Below are positions 8,554 through 15,593 of a stretch of DNA of 17,110 nucleotides, one piece after another. The DNA lies in the NCBI GenBank assembly GCA_045105115.1, contig JBGCDE010000213.1, positions 1-17,110 on the forward strand, written 5' to 3'. The first letter of the stretch is position 1; each line of letters begins with the position of its first letter. Both the position numbers and the translations under genes were made by a program. The DNA comes from JAUIET01 sp045105115. Lineage in GTDB: Bacteria > Pseudomonadota > Gammaproteobacteria > Pseudomonadales > JAUIET01. Below the pieces are notes generated by a model, which was given only the letters and a program-made list of their open reading frames with translations, ran no database searches and was not told where the DNA came from.

Positions 8554-8621
8554 TGCATGTAAAGCGTTTGATGTCCCTATCACTCTTTTGTTTTGCTGTT
8601 GCCCAGACGCTGGCTTACTAG
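8553..8621 (+). other. 22-codon ORF resembling a bare signal peptide
   Basis: An ATG overlapping the stop of the M24 gene (TAATG, the same arrangement as between the aldolase and M24 genes) opens a 22-residue frame, MHVKRLMSLSLFCFAVAQTLAY. It has a basic start (HVKR), a hydrophobic core and a small-residue end, like a secretion signal with nothing after it. It ends 14 bases before the convergent lyase gene. It could be the remnant of a deleted periplasmic protein gene, a micropeptide, or chance. No family is recognised. Confidence 0.2.
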
Positions 8622-8635
8622 CAAGTAATTGCAGT

Positions 8636-9556
8636 TTACAATACACCTTTTTCAATTTGTCTTTTCAGCCATCGGCTTGAATGACCGCCAGTAGGACTGC
8701 CCGTCATTTCGCCGGCTAGATCTGCCGCTGCCACCAATTTCTTGAGATCAATACCGGTCTCAAAGCCCGCTTGCGAAAGCATCAGCGCAACATCTTCTGT
8801 GGCCACATTGCCGGTCGCACCCGGAGCAAACGGACAGCCACCAAGACCGCCTACAGAAGCATCAAAGTGGCGTATACCGGCACTCGCTGCTGCATAGGTA
8901 TTTGCCACGCCCATGCCACGAGTATCGTGGAAATGGCAGGCCAGTTTGTTCGCACCAAATCGTTCAATCAGTGCACTCATCAATTCGTGAACAGCGTCGG
9001 GTCCAGCGCCGCCTATGGTGTCGGCAATTATGACCCGTGTGGCTCCCCATTCAAGCATCTGCTCGGTCATTTTAAGCACGATGTCTGCTTCTACCAAACC
9101 CTCAAACGGGCACTCCCAGGCGGTGGAGATACAGGCCAGTGACTCAATACTTTCAGCCTTGGAAAGCCCAATCATTTGCTCACATCCGGCCATTGCCTGT
9201 TCAGTTGTGCGCCTGATGTTCTCGGTGTTCATGGTCTCGGTACTGGCAACGACCATTTCGATACATCGAGCACCGGCAGCTTGTGCTAGCTGGAAGCCTT
9301 TCTGGTTTGGTACCAACACGGAGTAATACACTTGCTCTGATGCAATACCGCCAGGCAAGCCTTCGATGACTTTATCTGTACCTGCCATCGCCGGCACAGC
9401 GCTGGGCAATACAAAACTGCCTACTTCAATAGCGCCCAAACCAGCGTCAACCAGCGCAGAGATCAACTGCACGCGCTGTTCAGGTGTCAGTACCTTAGCC
9501 TGATTTTGCAGACCGTCACGAGGGCCCACATCGTTGATAAATACTTGCTCAGCCAT
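8636..9556 (-). CDS. mvaB: Hydroxymethylglutaryl-CoA lyase
   Basis: A 306-residue TIM-barrel lyase of the HMGL-like family. It splits 3-hydroxy-3-methylglutaryl-CoA into acetyl-CoA and acetoacetate, the last step of leucine breakdown. Seen: NDVGPRDGLQNQ (residues 8-19) with the catalytic Arg13-Asp14 pair; EVGSFVLPSAVPAMAGTD (44-61); the metal ligands H208 and H210 in CHFHDTRGMG; and the active-site cysteine C241 in VGGLGGCPFAPGATGN, the family signature. The length is typical of bacterial enzymes. The gene stands alone here, without the isovaleryl-CoA or methylcrotonyl-CoA carboxylase genes that often accompany it. It converges on the M24 gene with an 82-base gap and no evident terminator, and diverges from the lipoprotein hydrolase gene. 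A related substrate of the same C-C lyase type cannot be excluded. Confidence 0.9.
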   Translation of the reverse strand: MAEQVFINDVGPRDGLQNQAKVLTPEQRVQLISALVDAGLGAIEVGSFVLPSAVPAMAGTDKVIEGLPGGIASEQVYYSVLVPNQKGFQLAQAAGARCIEMVVASTETMNTENIRRTTEQAMAGCEQMIGLSKAESIESLACISTAWECPFEGLVEADIVLKMTEQMLEWGATRVIIADTIGGAGPDAVHELMSALIERFGANKLACHFHDTRGMGVANTYAAASAGIRHFDASVGGLGGCPFAPGATGNVATEDVALMLSQAGFETGIDLKKLVAAADLAGEMTGSPTGGHSSRWLKRQIEKGVL

Positions 9557-9616
9557 TACGTATTCGCTTCCCAGTGTTGTTGTGCGGCTATGATATCAGG
9601 CATCGTTACTATTAGC

Positions 9617-9643
9617 GCATTGCAATGAGTGCAAAACCAATGC
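9617..9643. repeat. Small nested palindromes, possible operator
   Basis: CATTGCAATG (9618-9627) is a perfect 10-bp palindrome. GCATTG (9617-9622) is repeated inverted as CAATGC (9638-9643). They lie in the 129-base divergent space and overlap the likely promoter of the lipoprotein gene. This could be a regulator site, but such short palindromes also occur by chance. Confidence 0.3.
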
Positions 9644-9654
9644 ACCGCTATAAT
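9626..9654 (+). promoter_or_regulatory. Candidate sigma70-type promoter for the lipoprotein hydrolase gene
   Basis: A perfect -10 hexamer TATAAT lies at 9649-9654. The best -35 at 17-bp spacing is the poor match TGAGTG at 9626-9631. Transcription would begin near 9661, giving a leader of about 25 bases to the ATG at 9686. The weak -35 and the overlapping palindromes suggest an activator- or repressor-dependent promoter. Confidence 0.4.
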
Positions 9655-9685
9655 TCCGGTCAATAACAAAGACAGAGATGATGAG

Positions 9686-11179
9686 ATGAAATATGTGCTT
9701 TACGCTGCATTAGTGTCATTGGTTGCTTGTTCTGGCGGCAGTGATAACAGCTTTTTTAGTGAGTACATTGAACCGGAGCCTCAATTTCTCAGTATCAATA
9801 ATCCAACCGTCAGCTTGCCCCCGGACGTTGGTGCGCCTTTGAATTTTGGCATCTTTGACTTGGCCGCCGAAGGTTACGAAGAACAAGAATATCTACTGAG
9901 CGGAACCGCCACAGCATTTTCTAATGTCAGTGAGCTAGGCGGGGATGGGCAGTGGACTGTTGAACCGGGTGAGCAGGCTGACTACACCACTCGAGCGTTA
10001 GTTCGCAGACCCATCAATTCGGCGGATTTCAGTGGAACGGTTATCGTCGAGTGGTTAAACGTATCATCGGGCTTTGATACCAATCCGGAATGGGATAGCG
10101 GCCATGTTGAAATGGTCAGGGAAGGTCATGCCTGGGTTGGTGTTACTGCTCAGTTTGTAGGTGTGAATGGGCGCGAAGGTGGCATAGTGCCATTGCATTT
10201 GAAAGCGCTGAACCCTGTTCGTTATGAAGCGTTAGAGCACCCTGGCGATAGTTTTTCCTACGATATTTTTTCCCAGATTGCCCAATCCTTGCGGACTCCT
10301 GACGGTGAAGATATGTTGAACGGGCTGCAGCCCGAATTGCTGATTGCCGCAGGTGAATCACAATCTGCGTTTCGTCTGACCACTTACGTGAACGCAATCC
10401 AGCCATTGTATAACCCATACAATGCCTACCTGATCCATAGCCGCGGGCAACAGGCAACGCCGTTGGCACAAGATCCTCAAGAGCTCATTGGTGTGCCAGA
10501 CGCCGTGTTTATTCGCACTGATTTAAACGTGCCTGTGTTGGTGTTTCAAACTGAAACAGATTTGCTGTTGCCCTCGCTCAACTCGGTTGCGGTTCGCCAA
10601 GATGACAACGACATTCTGCGCTATTGGGAAGTTACCGGCACCGCTCATGCAGATCGTTATTCTTTGCAGGAAGGACGAACTGACACCGGTGTTGATCCGA
10701 GGTTTGCGGCAGTCGATTTGTTGGATAACGTCAATGGCTTTATTCAATGTGATTCACCCGTAAACTCTGGGCCAATGCACTATGTGTTTGCGGCTGCAAT
10801 AAACCATCTAAACACGTGGGCGCGCGGAGGCGATGCGCCACCAATGGGCGATCCGATGGAAATTGCATCCGGCGACACTGCATTCGTTCTGGATAACCTG
10901 GGAAATGTGCTGGGAGGCATAAGAACCCCCTATGTTGACGCACCATCTGCGATTTTGTCCGGGCTGGGTCAAACGGGTGCCAGTTTCTGTGGGTTGTTCG
11001 GGACGACAGAATTATTTGATGCGGCCACGATGGCCAGCTTGTACGTTGATCAGGCTGGTTTTGTCTCCGCGGTGACTGAAGCCACGGAAGCTGCGGTGGA
11101 TTCAGGGTTTCTGCTACGCGCAGATGCCAATCAAATCATCGCTTGGGCACCACAGCAGTGGGATAGGCAAGTGCCATGA
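9686..11179 (+). CDS. Lipoprotein with alpha/beta-hydrolase domain
   Basis: A 497-residue exported protein. The first residues, MKYVLYAALVSLVACSGGS, form a lipoprotein signal with lipobox LVAC and the lipidated cysteine at 15. Serine at +2 points to the outer membrane. The rest fits the alpha/beta hydrolase domain family often annotated only as such (Abhydrolase_10 type). Seen: strand TVIVEWLNVSSG (around 118-129); nucleophile elbow AAGESQSA with Ser225; a candidate acid Asp292 in FQTETDLL; and His321 in VTGTAHADRY. It is presumably an esterase or related hydrolase at the cell surface or periplasm; substrate unknown. The start was chosen at 9686 because it begins the lipoprotein signal. The frame is open upstream to 9629 without support. 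Divergent from the HMG-CoA lyase gene, with a candidate promoter just upstream. No link to the B12 operon downstream is evident. Confidence 0.85.
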   Translation: MKYVLYAALVSLVACSGGSDNSFFSEYIEPEPQFLSINNPTVSLPPDVGAPLNFGIFDLAAEGYEEQEYLLSGTATAFSNVSELGGDGQWTVEPGEQADYTTRALVRRPINSADFSGTVIVEWLNVSSGFDTNPEWDSGHVEMVREGHAWVGVTAQFVGVNGREGGIVPLHLKALNPVRYEALEHPGDSFSYDIFSQIAQSLRTPDGEDMLNGLQPELLIAAGESQSAFRLTTYVNAIQPLYNPYNAYLIHSRGQQATPLAQDPQELIGVPDAVFIRTDLNVPVLVFQTETDLLLPSLNSVAVRQDDNDILRYWEVTGTAHADRYSLQEGRTDTGVDPRFAAVDLLDNVNGFIQCDSPVNSGPMHYVFAAAINHLNTWARGGDAPPMGDPMEIASGDTAFVLDNLGNVLGGIRTPYVDAPSAILSGLGQTGASFCGLFGTTELFDAATMASLYVDQAGFVSAVTEATEAAVDSGFLLRADANQIIAWAPQQWDRQVP

Positions 11180-11192
11180 AGATTTTGCGCTG

Positions 11193-11233
11193 TTAGCAGT
11201 TCGCTAATGACCTTTTAGCACCTGTTGGGTGCT
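11193..11233. other. Two short hairpins downstream of the hydrolase gene
   Basis: TTAGC/GCTAA (11193-11197 with 11203-11207) and AGCACC/GGTGCT (11217-11222 with 11228-11233) can each fold. The first is followed at a distance by TTTT, the second by no T-run. They may be a weak terminator or 3'-end structure. The bases from here to the promoter at 11318 show no open frame or other signal I can support. Confidence 0.3.
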
Positions 11234-11317
11234 TAGTGATAAGCCTTTCACTATCAATACTATAGCGACATGGACTTACCTGGTCTTTCGCTTTGTGCCG
11301 GGTATTGCCCTTTCTGA

Positions 11318-11346
11318 TTGACAGTAAGACACGCCGGCGGTACATT
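11318..11346 (+). promoter_or_regulatory. Likely sigma70-type promoter of the B12 operon
   Basis: A perfect -35 TTGACA (11318-11323) and a -10 TACATT (11341-11346, four of six consensus bases) lie exactly 17 bp apart. Transcription would start near 11353, about 20 bases before the riboswitch aptamer and about 230 bases before the btuB start. That is the right place for a riboswitch-controlled leader. Confidence 0.6.
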
Positions 11347-11370
11347 GCGCGCCAGATCCAAGGTCAACCC

Positions 11371-11475
11371 TGCAATTTGCAAGGTGAATGGGAAACCGGT
11401 GAAAAACCGGCGCTGCCCCCGCAACGGTAAGCAAAGCATACTCTTTGTCAGCCCGAGACCAGCCTTGAATCGTAC
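11371..11475 (+). promoter_or_regulatory. Cobalamin riboswitch aptamer upstream of btuB
   Basis: The leader carries the conserved blocks of the adenosylcobalamin/cobalamin riboswitch. In order they are CAAGGTGAATGGGAAACCGG, TGAAAAACCGGCGCTG, CCCCCGCAACGGTAA, and the B12 box near 11450-11464 (AGCCCGAGACCAGCC). The closing stem CAAGG (11380-11384) pairs with CCTTG (11463-11467), and an inner stem CAAAG/CTTTG (11432-11436 with 11443-11447) is visible. A further hairpin ATCGT/ACGAT (11469-11473 with 11478-11482) follows the core. Cobalamin binding normally reduces expression of the gene downstream, here btuB and its operon. The rest of the leader to 11581 is the probable expression platform, entered separately. 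Confidence 0.95.
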
Positions 11476-11487
11476 GAACGATGGAGC

Positions 11488-11575
11488 GGAGGGCTACCAT
11501 CCAAGGTTGCTGCAACCCTGCGTTGCCATCCCTGTCCCCTCCCTTGATCGGCTGTTGTTTACTTAGCCATTGAGG
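11488..11575 (+). promoter_or_regulatory. Putative expression platform of the cobalamin riboswitch
   Basis: GGAGGG (11488-11493) can pair with CCCTCC (11537-11542), enclosing the hairpin GGTTG/CAACC (11505-11509 with 11513-11517). The same pyrimidine tract (CCTC, 11538-11541) could instead pair with the btuB ribosome-binding site GAGG (11572-11575). These folds exclude each other, and no terminator with a U-run is seen, which favours control of translation. The pairings were found by eye, not by folding software. Confidence 0.4.
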
Positions 11576-11581
11576 ACTCAA

Positions 11582-13444
11582 ATGAAACACTTAACTCTTG
11601 CAGCTATTAGCCTGCTATTAACGTCTGCCAGCGTTCAGTCCGCTGAATCCGAGCTGGAAACCACCATAGTTACTGCAACACGCACGCCCATGCTTTTGTC
11701 TGAGGCGTTTGAATCGATTAGCGTTTTCACGCGCCGTGATATCGAGAAGCTGCAGGCGATAGACATTTTTGATTTACTGGGCCGCACTCCCGGCGTTTCT
11801 TTTGTAAGAAATGGAGGCCGTGGCGGCGCAACCGGACTGGCCATTCGCGGCAATCAAACCGACCACTCGCTGTTTCTGGTAGATGGTGTGCGAATTGGCA
11901 GTGCAACACTTGGCAGTGCGACCTTGTCTGCGATTAATCTGCGAACCGTTGAGCGCATAGAGGTCATCAGAGGTCCAAAATCGGCCTTATATGGGGCTGA
12001 TGCGATTGGTGGTGTGGTCAACATTGTGACTCGCACCATGGACAGAGAGCGCCCGCTTGCCATTGAAGCAAGTTATGGATCTAACGAAACCAGTGAAATC
12101 ACAGCCTTGGCCGGTTATTCGACCGGCTCAATGTCGCTTAATGTTGTGGCCAACTTTTTCGACACGCAGGGTATAGACCATACCGAAGCCACTAATGGTT
12201 TACACGGCGATGAAGATGCTTACCGTAACAATTCCTTTGCACTGAACTATCGTCAGCAGTTTAACGATGTTGTTTCACTGAAAGTGAGTTACAACCGCAA
12301 TGAAGGGGAAAATGAATACGATTCGGATTGCCTGGACTCTACGTTTTTTACGCCGGTTGAATGCCAGATTTTTTCGGTAACACAGGTCGACTCTTTGTCT
12401 GCTTTGCTCGATCTTGAGATTAGTGACGTTTATTCAAGCAGTGTACAAGTGGGTAGAACTAATGATGAGTCGAACAATCTGGCGGATAATGTGGACTTGT
12501 CCGGTACCTTCAATGGCGGTGAGTTCAATACGACTAAATCCGAACTCACATGGGTAAATACCTTCAGTCTACCCGCACAGAACATATTGACTGCCGGAGT
12601 AGACTATCAACTTGACGAAGTGGAGGGTTCCACAATTTACAGTGAAGATTCTCGAGACAATCTCGCGTTCTTCGGGCAACTGCAAACCGAGTTCAATGCT
12701 TTGGATAGTATTGTTGGTGTGCGCTATGACGACAATGAGCAATTCGGCGATGAAGTAACTCTTTCAGCCCTGTTGGGTTGGAACATCAATGATGTATTTC
12801 GAGCCTATGTGTCGTATGGAGAAGGTTTTAGTCCGCCGACCTTTAATGATCTGTATTTTCCAAATTTTGGCGACCCAACGTTCAAACCGGAAGAATCGCA
12901 GAACGTAGAGCTTGGTTTAAAAGCCGATTTCGACACGGTTCAAGTATCCGCAGCGTTTTTTCAAAACGAGATCGAAAACTTGATTCAGTTCAACAATACT
13001 ACGTTTCTCACCGACCAAACCGCTGAAGCGGAAATTTCAGGTCTGGAATTCAGCGTAGACGCGGAGCTATTTGGCTTTGAACTGTCATTGAATGGCAGCA
13101 TCATCGATCCTGAGAATAAGGTGAACGGTCAAAATCTGCGTCGCCGCGCGGAGCGCGTAGCGTCCTTCGATATTGACAGGCGGTGGGATCGTTTTGGCGT
13201 CGGTATCAGCTTCCGCGCAGAGAGCGAACGTTTTGACGACCCTGCCAATACCTTGAGACTAGCGGGTTACTCCACCGCAGGTTTTCGTGCAAGCTATCAG
13301 GTCTCAGATCAGCTGATTCTGGAAGCCAGGGTAGATAACGCATTTGATCGCCAATATTCAACCGCTGTCGACTTTTCACTGGGTCGATACCAAGCGATAG
13401 GCCGCGAAGCATTTCTGACGATTCGGTATACTCCAAGGTTCTAA
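11582..13444 (+). CDS. btuB: Vitamin B12 TonB-dependent outer-membrane receptor
   Basis: A 620-residue TonB-dependent receptor, close to E. coli BtuB in length and layout. It has a signal peptide (residues 1 to about 21), the TonB box ETTIVTATRT (26-35), and a plug with LGRTPGVSFVRNGGRGGATGLAIRG, LFLVDGVRIGS and VERIEVIRGPKSALYGADAIGGVVNIVT. A 22-strand-type barrel follows, ending in the aromatic-terminated LTIRYTPRF. It imports cobalamin and other corrinoids across the outer membrane. The assignment rests mainly on the riboswitch directly upstream and the corrinoid genes directly downstream, because plug motifs alone do not fix the substrate. The start is the ATG at 11582 with GAGG at 11572-11575. 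An in-frame TTG at 11570 overlaps that site and was not used. First gene of the operon, 28 bases before the adenosyltransferase gene. Confidence 0.93.
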   Translation: MKHLTLAAISLLLTSASVQSAESELETTIVTATRTPMLLSEAFESISVFTRRDIEKLQAIDIFDLLGRTPGVSFVRNGGRGGATGLAIRGNQTDHSLFLVDGVRIGSATLGSATLSAINLRTVERIEVIRGPKSALYGADAIGGVVNIVTRTMDRERPLAIEASYGSNETSEITALAGYSTGSMSLNVVANFFDTQGIDHTEATNGLHGDEDAYRNNSFALNYRQQFNDVVSLKVSYNRNEGENEYDSDCLDSTFFTPVECQIFSVTQVDSLSALLDLEISDVYSSSVQVGRTNDESNNLADNVDLSGTFNGGEFNTTKSELTWVNTFSLPAQNILTAGVDYQLDEVEGSTIYSEDSRDNLAFFGQLQTEFNALDSIVGVRYDDNEQFGDEVTLSALLGWNINDVFRAYVSYGEGFSPPTFNDLYFPNFGDPTFKPEESQNVELGLKADFDTVQVSAAFFQNEIENLIQFNNTTFLTDQTAEAEISGLEFSVDAELFGFELSLNGSIIDPENKVNGQNLRRRAERVASFDIDRRWDRFGVGISFRAESERFDDPANTLRLAGYSTAGFRASYQVSDQLILEARVDNAFDRQYSTAVDFSLGRYQAIGREAFLTIRYTPRF

Positions 13445-13472
13445 ATTCGGCTTTGGCTTCAGGTATTCTCAC

Positions 13473-14081
13473 ATGAGCGATGACAAGAAAAATCAGAAAC
13501 ACAAAGCATCCATGCAAAAGCAGAAGGAAAAAGTGGATGCTCGAATTGAAGAAGCCTCGGAGGAACGTGGTGTTTCCATACTCCTTACAGGCGACGGAAA
13601 GGGTAAATCCAGCTCTGCGTTCGGTATGGTGTTGCGGGCGCTCGGCTATGAGCAGAAGGTGGGTGTTGTTCAATTCATCAAAGGTGTTCAGTTGTCTGGT
13701 GAAGAAATCTATTTGAAAGAAAAATGCCCACATGTGGATTTCTATCAAATGGGTACGGGTTTCACCTGGAATACACAAGACAGATCGTCCGATATTGAAG
13801 CGGCAGAGCGAACCTGGAAAGAAGCGTCACGTATGCTGCAAGATGAGTCGCTTGATCTTGTTGTTCTTGATGAGCTTACCTATATGTTGGCTTACAAGTA
13901 CCTTGATGAAGCCATGATCATTGATGCGATTCGTTCGCGCCCGTTCGAGCAAAGTGTGGTTGTAACAGGCCGTGGCGGTGGTTCTGCAATACGCGATGTG
14001 GTTGATACGGTTTCCGAAGTTAAGGACATCAAGCATGCCTATAAGGCCGGTGTAATGGCTCGCAAGGGAGTCGACTACTAG
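13473..14081 (+). CDS. cobO: Cob(I)yrinic acid a,c-diamide adenosyltransferase
   Basis: A 202-residue ATP:corrinoid adenosyltransferase of the CobA/CobO/BtuR family. It transfers the 5'-deoxyadenosyl group of ATP to the Co(I) form of corrinoids, making adenosylated intermediates or coenzyme B12. Seen: a charged N-terminal segment (residues 1-33); the unusual P-loop LLTGDGKGKSSSAFG (38-51); VGVVQFIKG (63-71); FTWNTQDR (98-104 region), a family hallmark; LDLVVLDELTYML (127-139), the acidic strand; VVVTGRGG; and the typical C-terminal stretch HAYKAGVMARKGVDY. The length matches E. coli BtuR and Pseudomonas CobO. It follows btuB by 28 bases and precedes cobQ by about 40, so it belongs to the riboswitch-controlled operon. 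The symbol btuR would be equally acceptable. Confidence 0.95.
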   Translation: MSDDKKNQKHKASMQKQKEKVDARIEEASEERGVSILLTGDGKGKSSSAFGMVLRALGYEQKVGVVQFIKGVQLSGEEIYLKEKCPHVDFYQMGTGFTWNTQDRSSDIEAAERTWKEASRMLQDESLDLVVLDELTYMLAYKYLDEAMIIDAIRSRPFEQSVVVTGRGGGSAIRDVVDTVSEVKDIKHAYKAGVMARKGVDY

Positions 14082-14120
14082 CAGGCTTTGTCTCGAGCTT
14101 GCTGGCGCCGTAACGGCACA

Positions 14121-15593
14121 ATGCTGACCAATATGCTTATGGTGCAAGGCACCACCTCTGATGCTGGCAAGTCGATTCTTGTTGCCGGCTTAGGTCGTGT
14201 GTTGCAGCGTCGCGGAGTACGAGTGGCGCCGTTTAAGCCACAAAATATGGCATTAAACAGCGCTGTCACAGCAGATGGCGGTGAAATAGGGCGTGCACAG
14301 GCTTTGCAAGCGCAAGCGTGCAAGCTTGAACCTTGCACTGATATGAACCCGGTATTGATCAAACCCTCCAGCGACATCGGCGCGCAGATCATTGTGGAAG
14401 GAAAAGCTTTATCATCAATGGATGCTGCTGAGTTTCACGATTTTAAAGCCACTTTATTACCTGTTGTTGTGCGCTCAGCGCAGCGCTTGCTTGGTTCCCA
14501 TGACTTTGTTGTGGTGGAGGGGGCTGGCAGCCCTGCAGAGATTAACCTGCGCGATAAAGACATCGCCAATATGGGCTTTGCGGAGGCAATCGATTGCCCT
14601 GTCATTATCGTTGCCGATATTGATAAAGGCGGCGTCTTTGCCCACCTTGTAGGCACACTGCAATTACTCTCCCAGTCTGAACAAAACAGGGTGTTGGGTT
14701 TTGTTATCAATAAGTTTCGCGGTGACATTGACTTGTTGCTACCCGGTATAGAATGGTTGCAAGAACATACCAACAAACCAGTGTTTGGCGTGTTGCCGTA
14801 TCTACAAGGCTTCTATCTTGACTCTGAAGATGCGATTGATGTTCAACAGGAAACTGATTCGGTAAGTACTGCTTTGAGAGTGATCGTGCCGGTGTTGCCA
14901 AGAATCAGCAATCATACAGACTTTGATGCGTTGCGCTTACATCCCGGGGTAAATCTGGAATTTATCGGGCCGGATATGGATATACCTGCGGCTGATCTGA
15001 TTATTCTGCCTGGCAGCAAAAGTGTGCGGCAAGACCGTGTATGGTTGCGTGAGCAAGGGTGGGACACCGCTATTAACAAACATCTGCGCTATGGCGGAAA
15101 GCTGCTGGGTGTATGCGGCGGCTATCAAATGCTGGGTGAGCGCATTGATGACCCATTGGGTATAGAGGGTGAGCCAGGTCAGGAAACTGGTTTGGCATTT
15201 TTCGCCATGAGTACCGAGCTTAGGGAATACAAACAGCTTAGGCGTGTGCAGGGTCATCTATCGGCACTGGGTGGTGGCGCTATTTCAGCCTACGAGATAC
15301 ATTGTGGCGAAACGCATTTCGACAAAAGTATGCAACCCTTTGCAGAGCTTGATCGCGCAGCTAATCGCTTCGATGGCGCTGTTTCCAACGATGCGAAGAT
15401 AATAGGCACGTATTTGCATGGTTTGTTTGATGAGCCGGATGCTTGTAAGGCGCTATTGGCCTGGGCCGGCTTAGACAGCCATGATGCACCGGATGTAAAT
15501 CTGATCAGAGAGCAGCAAATTGATCGATTGGCTGACACTCTGGAACAGCATCTGCGCGTTGATGAATTGTTAGAGCGAGTGGGTGTGCGGTGA
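14121..15593 (+). CDS. cobQ: Adenosylcobyric acid synthase (glutamine-hydrolysing)
   Basis: A 490-residue CobQ/CbiP. It amidates carboxylates b, d, e and g of adenosylcobyrinic acid a,c-diamide, using glutamine and ATP, to give adenosylcobyric acid. Seen: an N-terminal DTBS-like ATP domain with MVQGTTSDAGKS, then VAPFKPQNMALNS and INLRDKDIANMG; DIDKGGVFA; FVINKFRGD; and a class I glutamine amidotransferase domain with the nucleophile Cys332 in LLGVCGGYQMLG and His433 in GTYLHGLFDE. The length is normal. The ATG at 14121 was chosen because the ATP loop begins right after it; the frame is open to a TTG at 14088, and ATGs at 14133 and 14139 are also possible. The stop overlaps the start of the permease gene by four bases (GTGA). 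It works directly after the CobO step. Confidence 0.94.
   Translation: MLTNMLMVQGTTSDAGKSILVAGLGRVLQRRGVRVAPFKPQNMALNSAVTADGGEIGRAQALQAQACKLEPCTDMNPVLIKPSSDIGAQIIVEGKALSSMDAAEFHDFKATLLPVVVRSAQRLLGSHDFVVVEGAGSPAEINLRDKDIANMGFAEAIDCPVIIVADIDKGGVFAHLVGTLQLLSQSEQNRVLGFVINKFRGDIDLLLPGIEWLQEHTNKPVFGVLPYLQGFYLDSEDAIDVQQETDSVSTALRVIVPVLPRISNHTDFDALRLHPGVNLEFIGPDMDIPAADLIILPGSKSVRQDRVWLREQGWDTAINKHLRYGGKLLGVCGGYQMLGERIDDPLGIEGEPGQETGLAFFAMSTELREYKQLRRVQGHLSALGGGAISAYEIHCGETHFDKSMQPFAELDRAANRFDGAVSNDAKIIGTYLHGLFDEPDACKALLAWAGLDSHDAPDVNLIREQQIDRLADTLEQHLRVDELLERVGVR

Noticed and set aside
11193..11233. An intrinsic terminator after the lipoprotein hydrolase gene
   Set aside because: The stems are only 5-6 bp and are not followed by a proper T-run, so they are reported only as hairpins.
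13206..13778. A 190-codon open frame on the minus strand across the btuB/cobO junction
   Set aside because: It lies opposite two clearly recognised genes, has no family motifs and no ribosome-binding site, and is a shadow of their codon usage.
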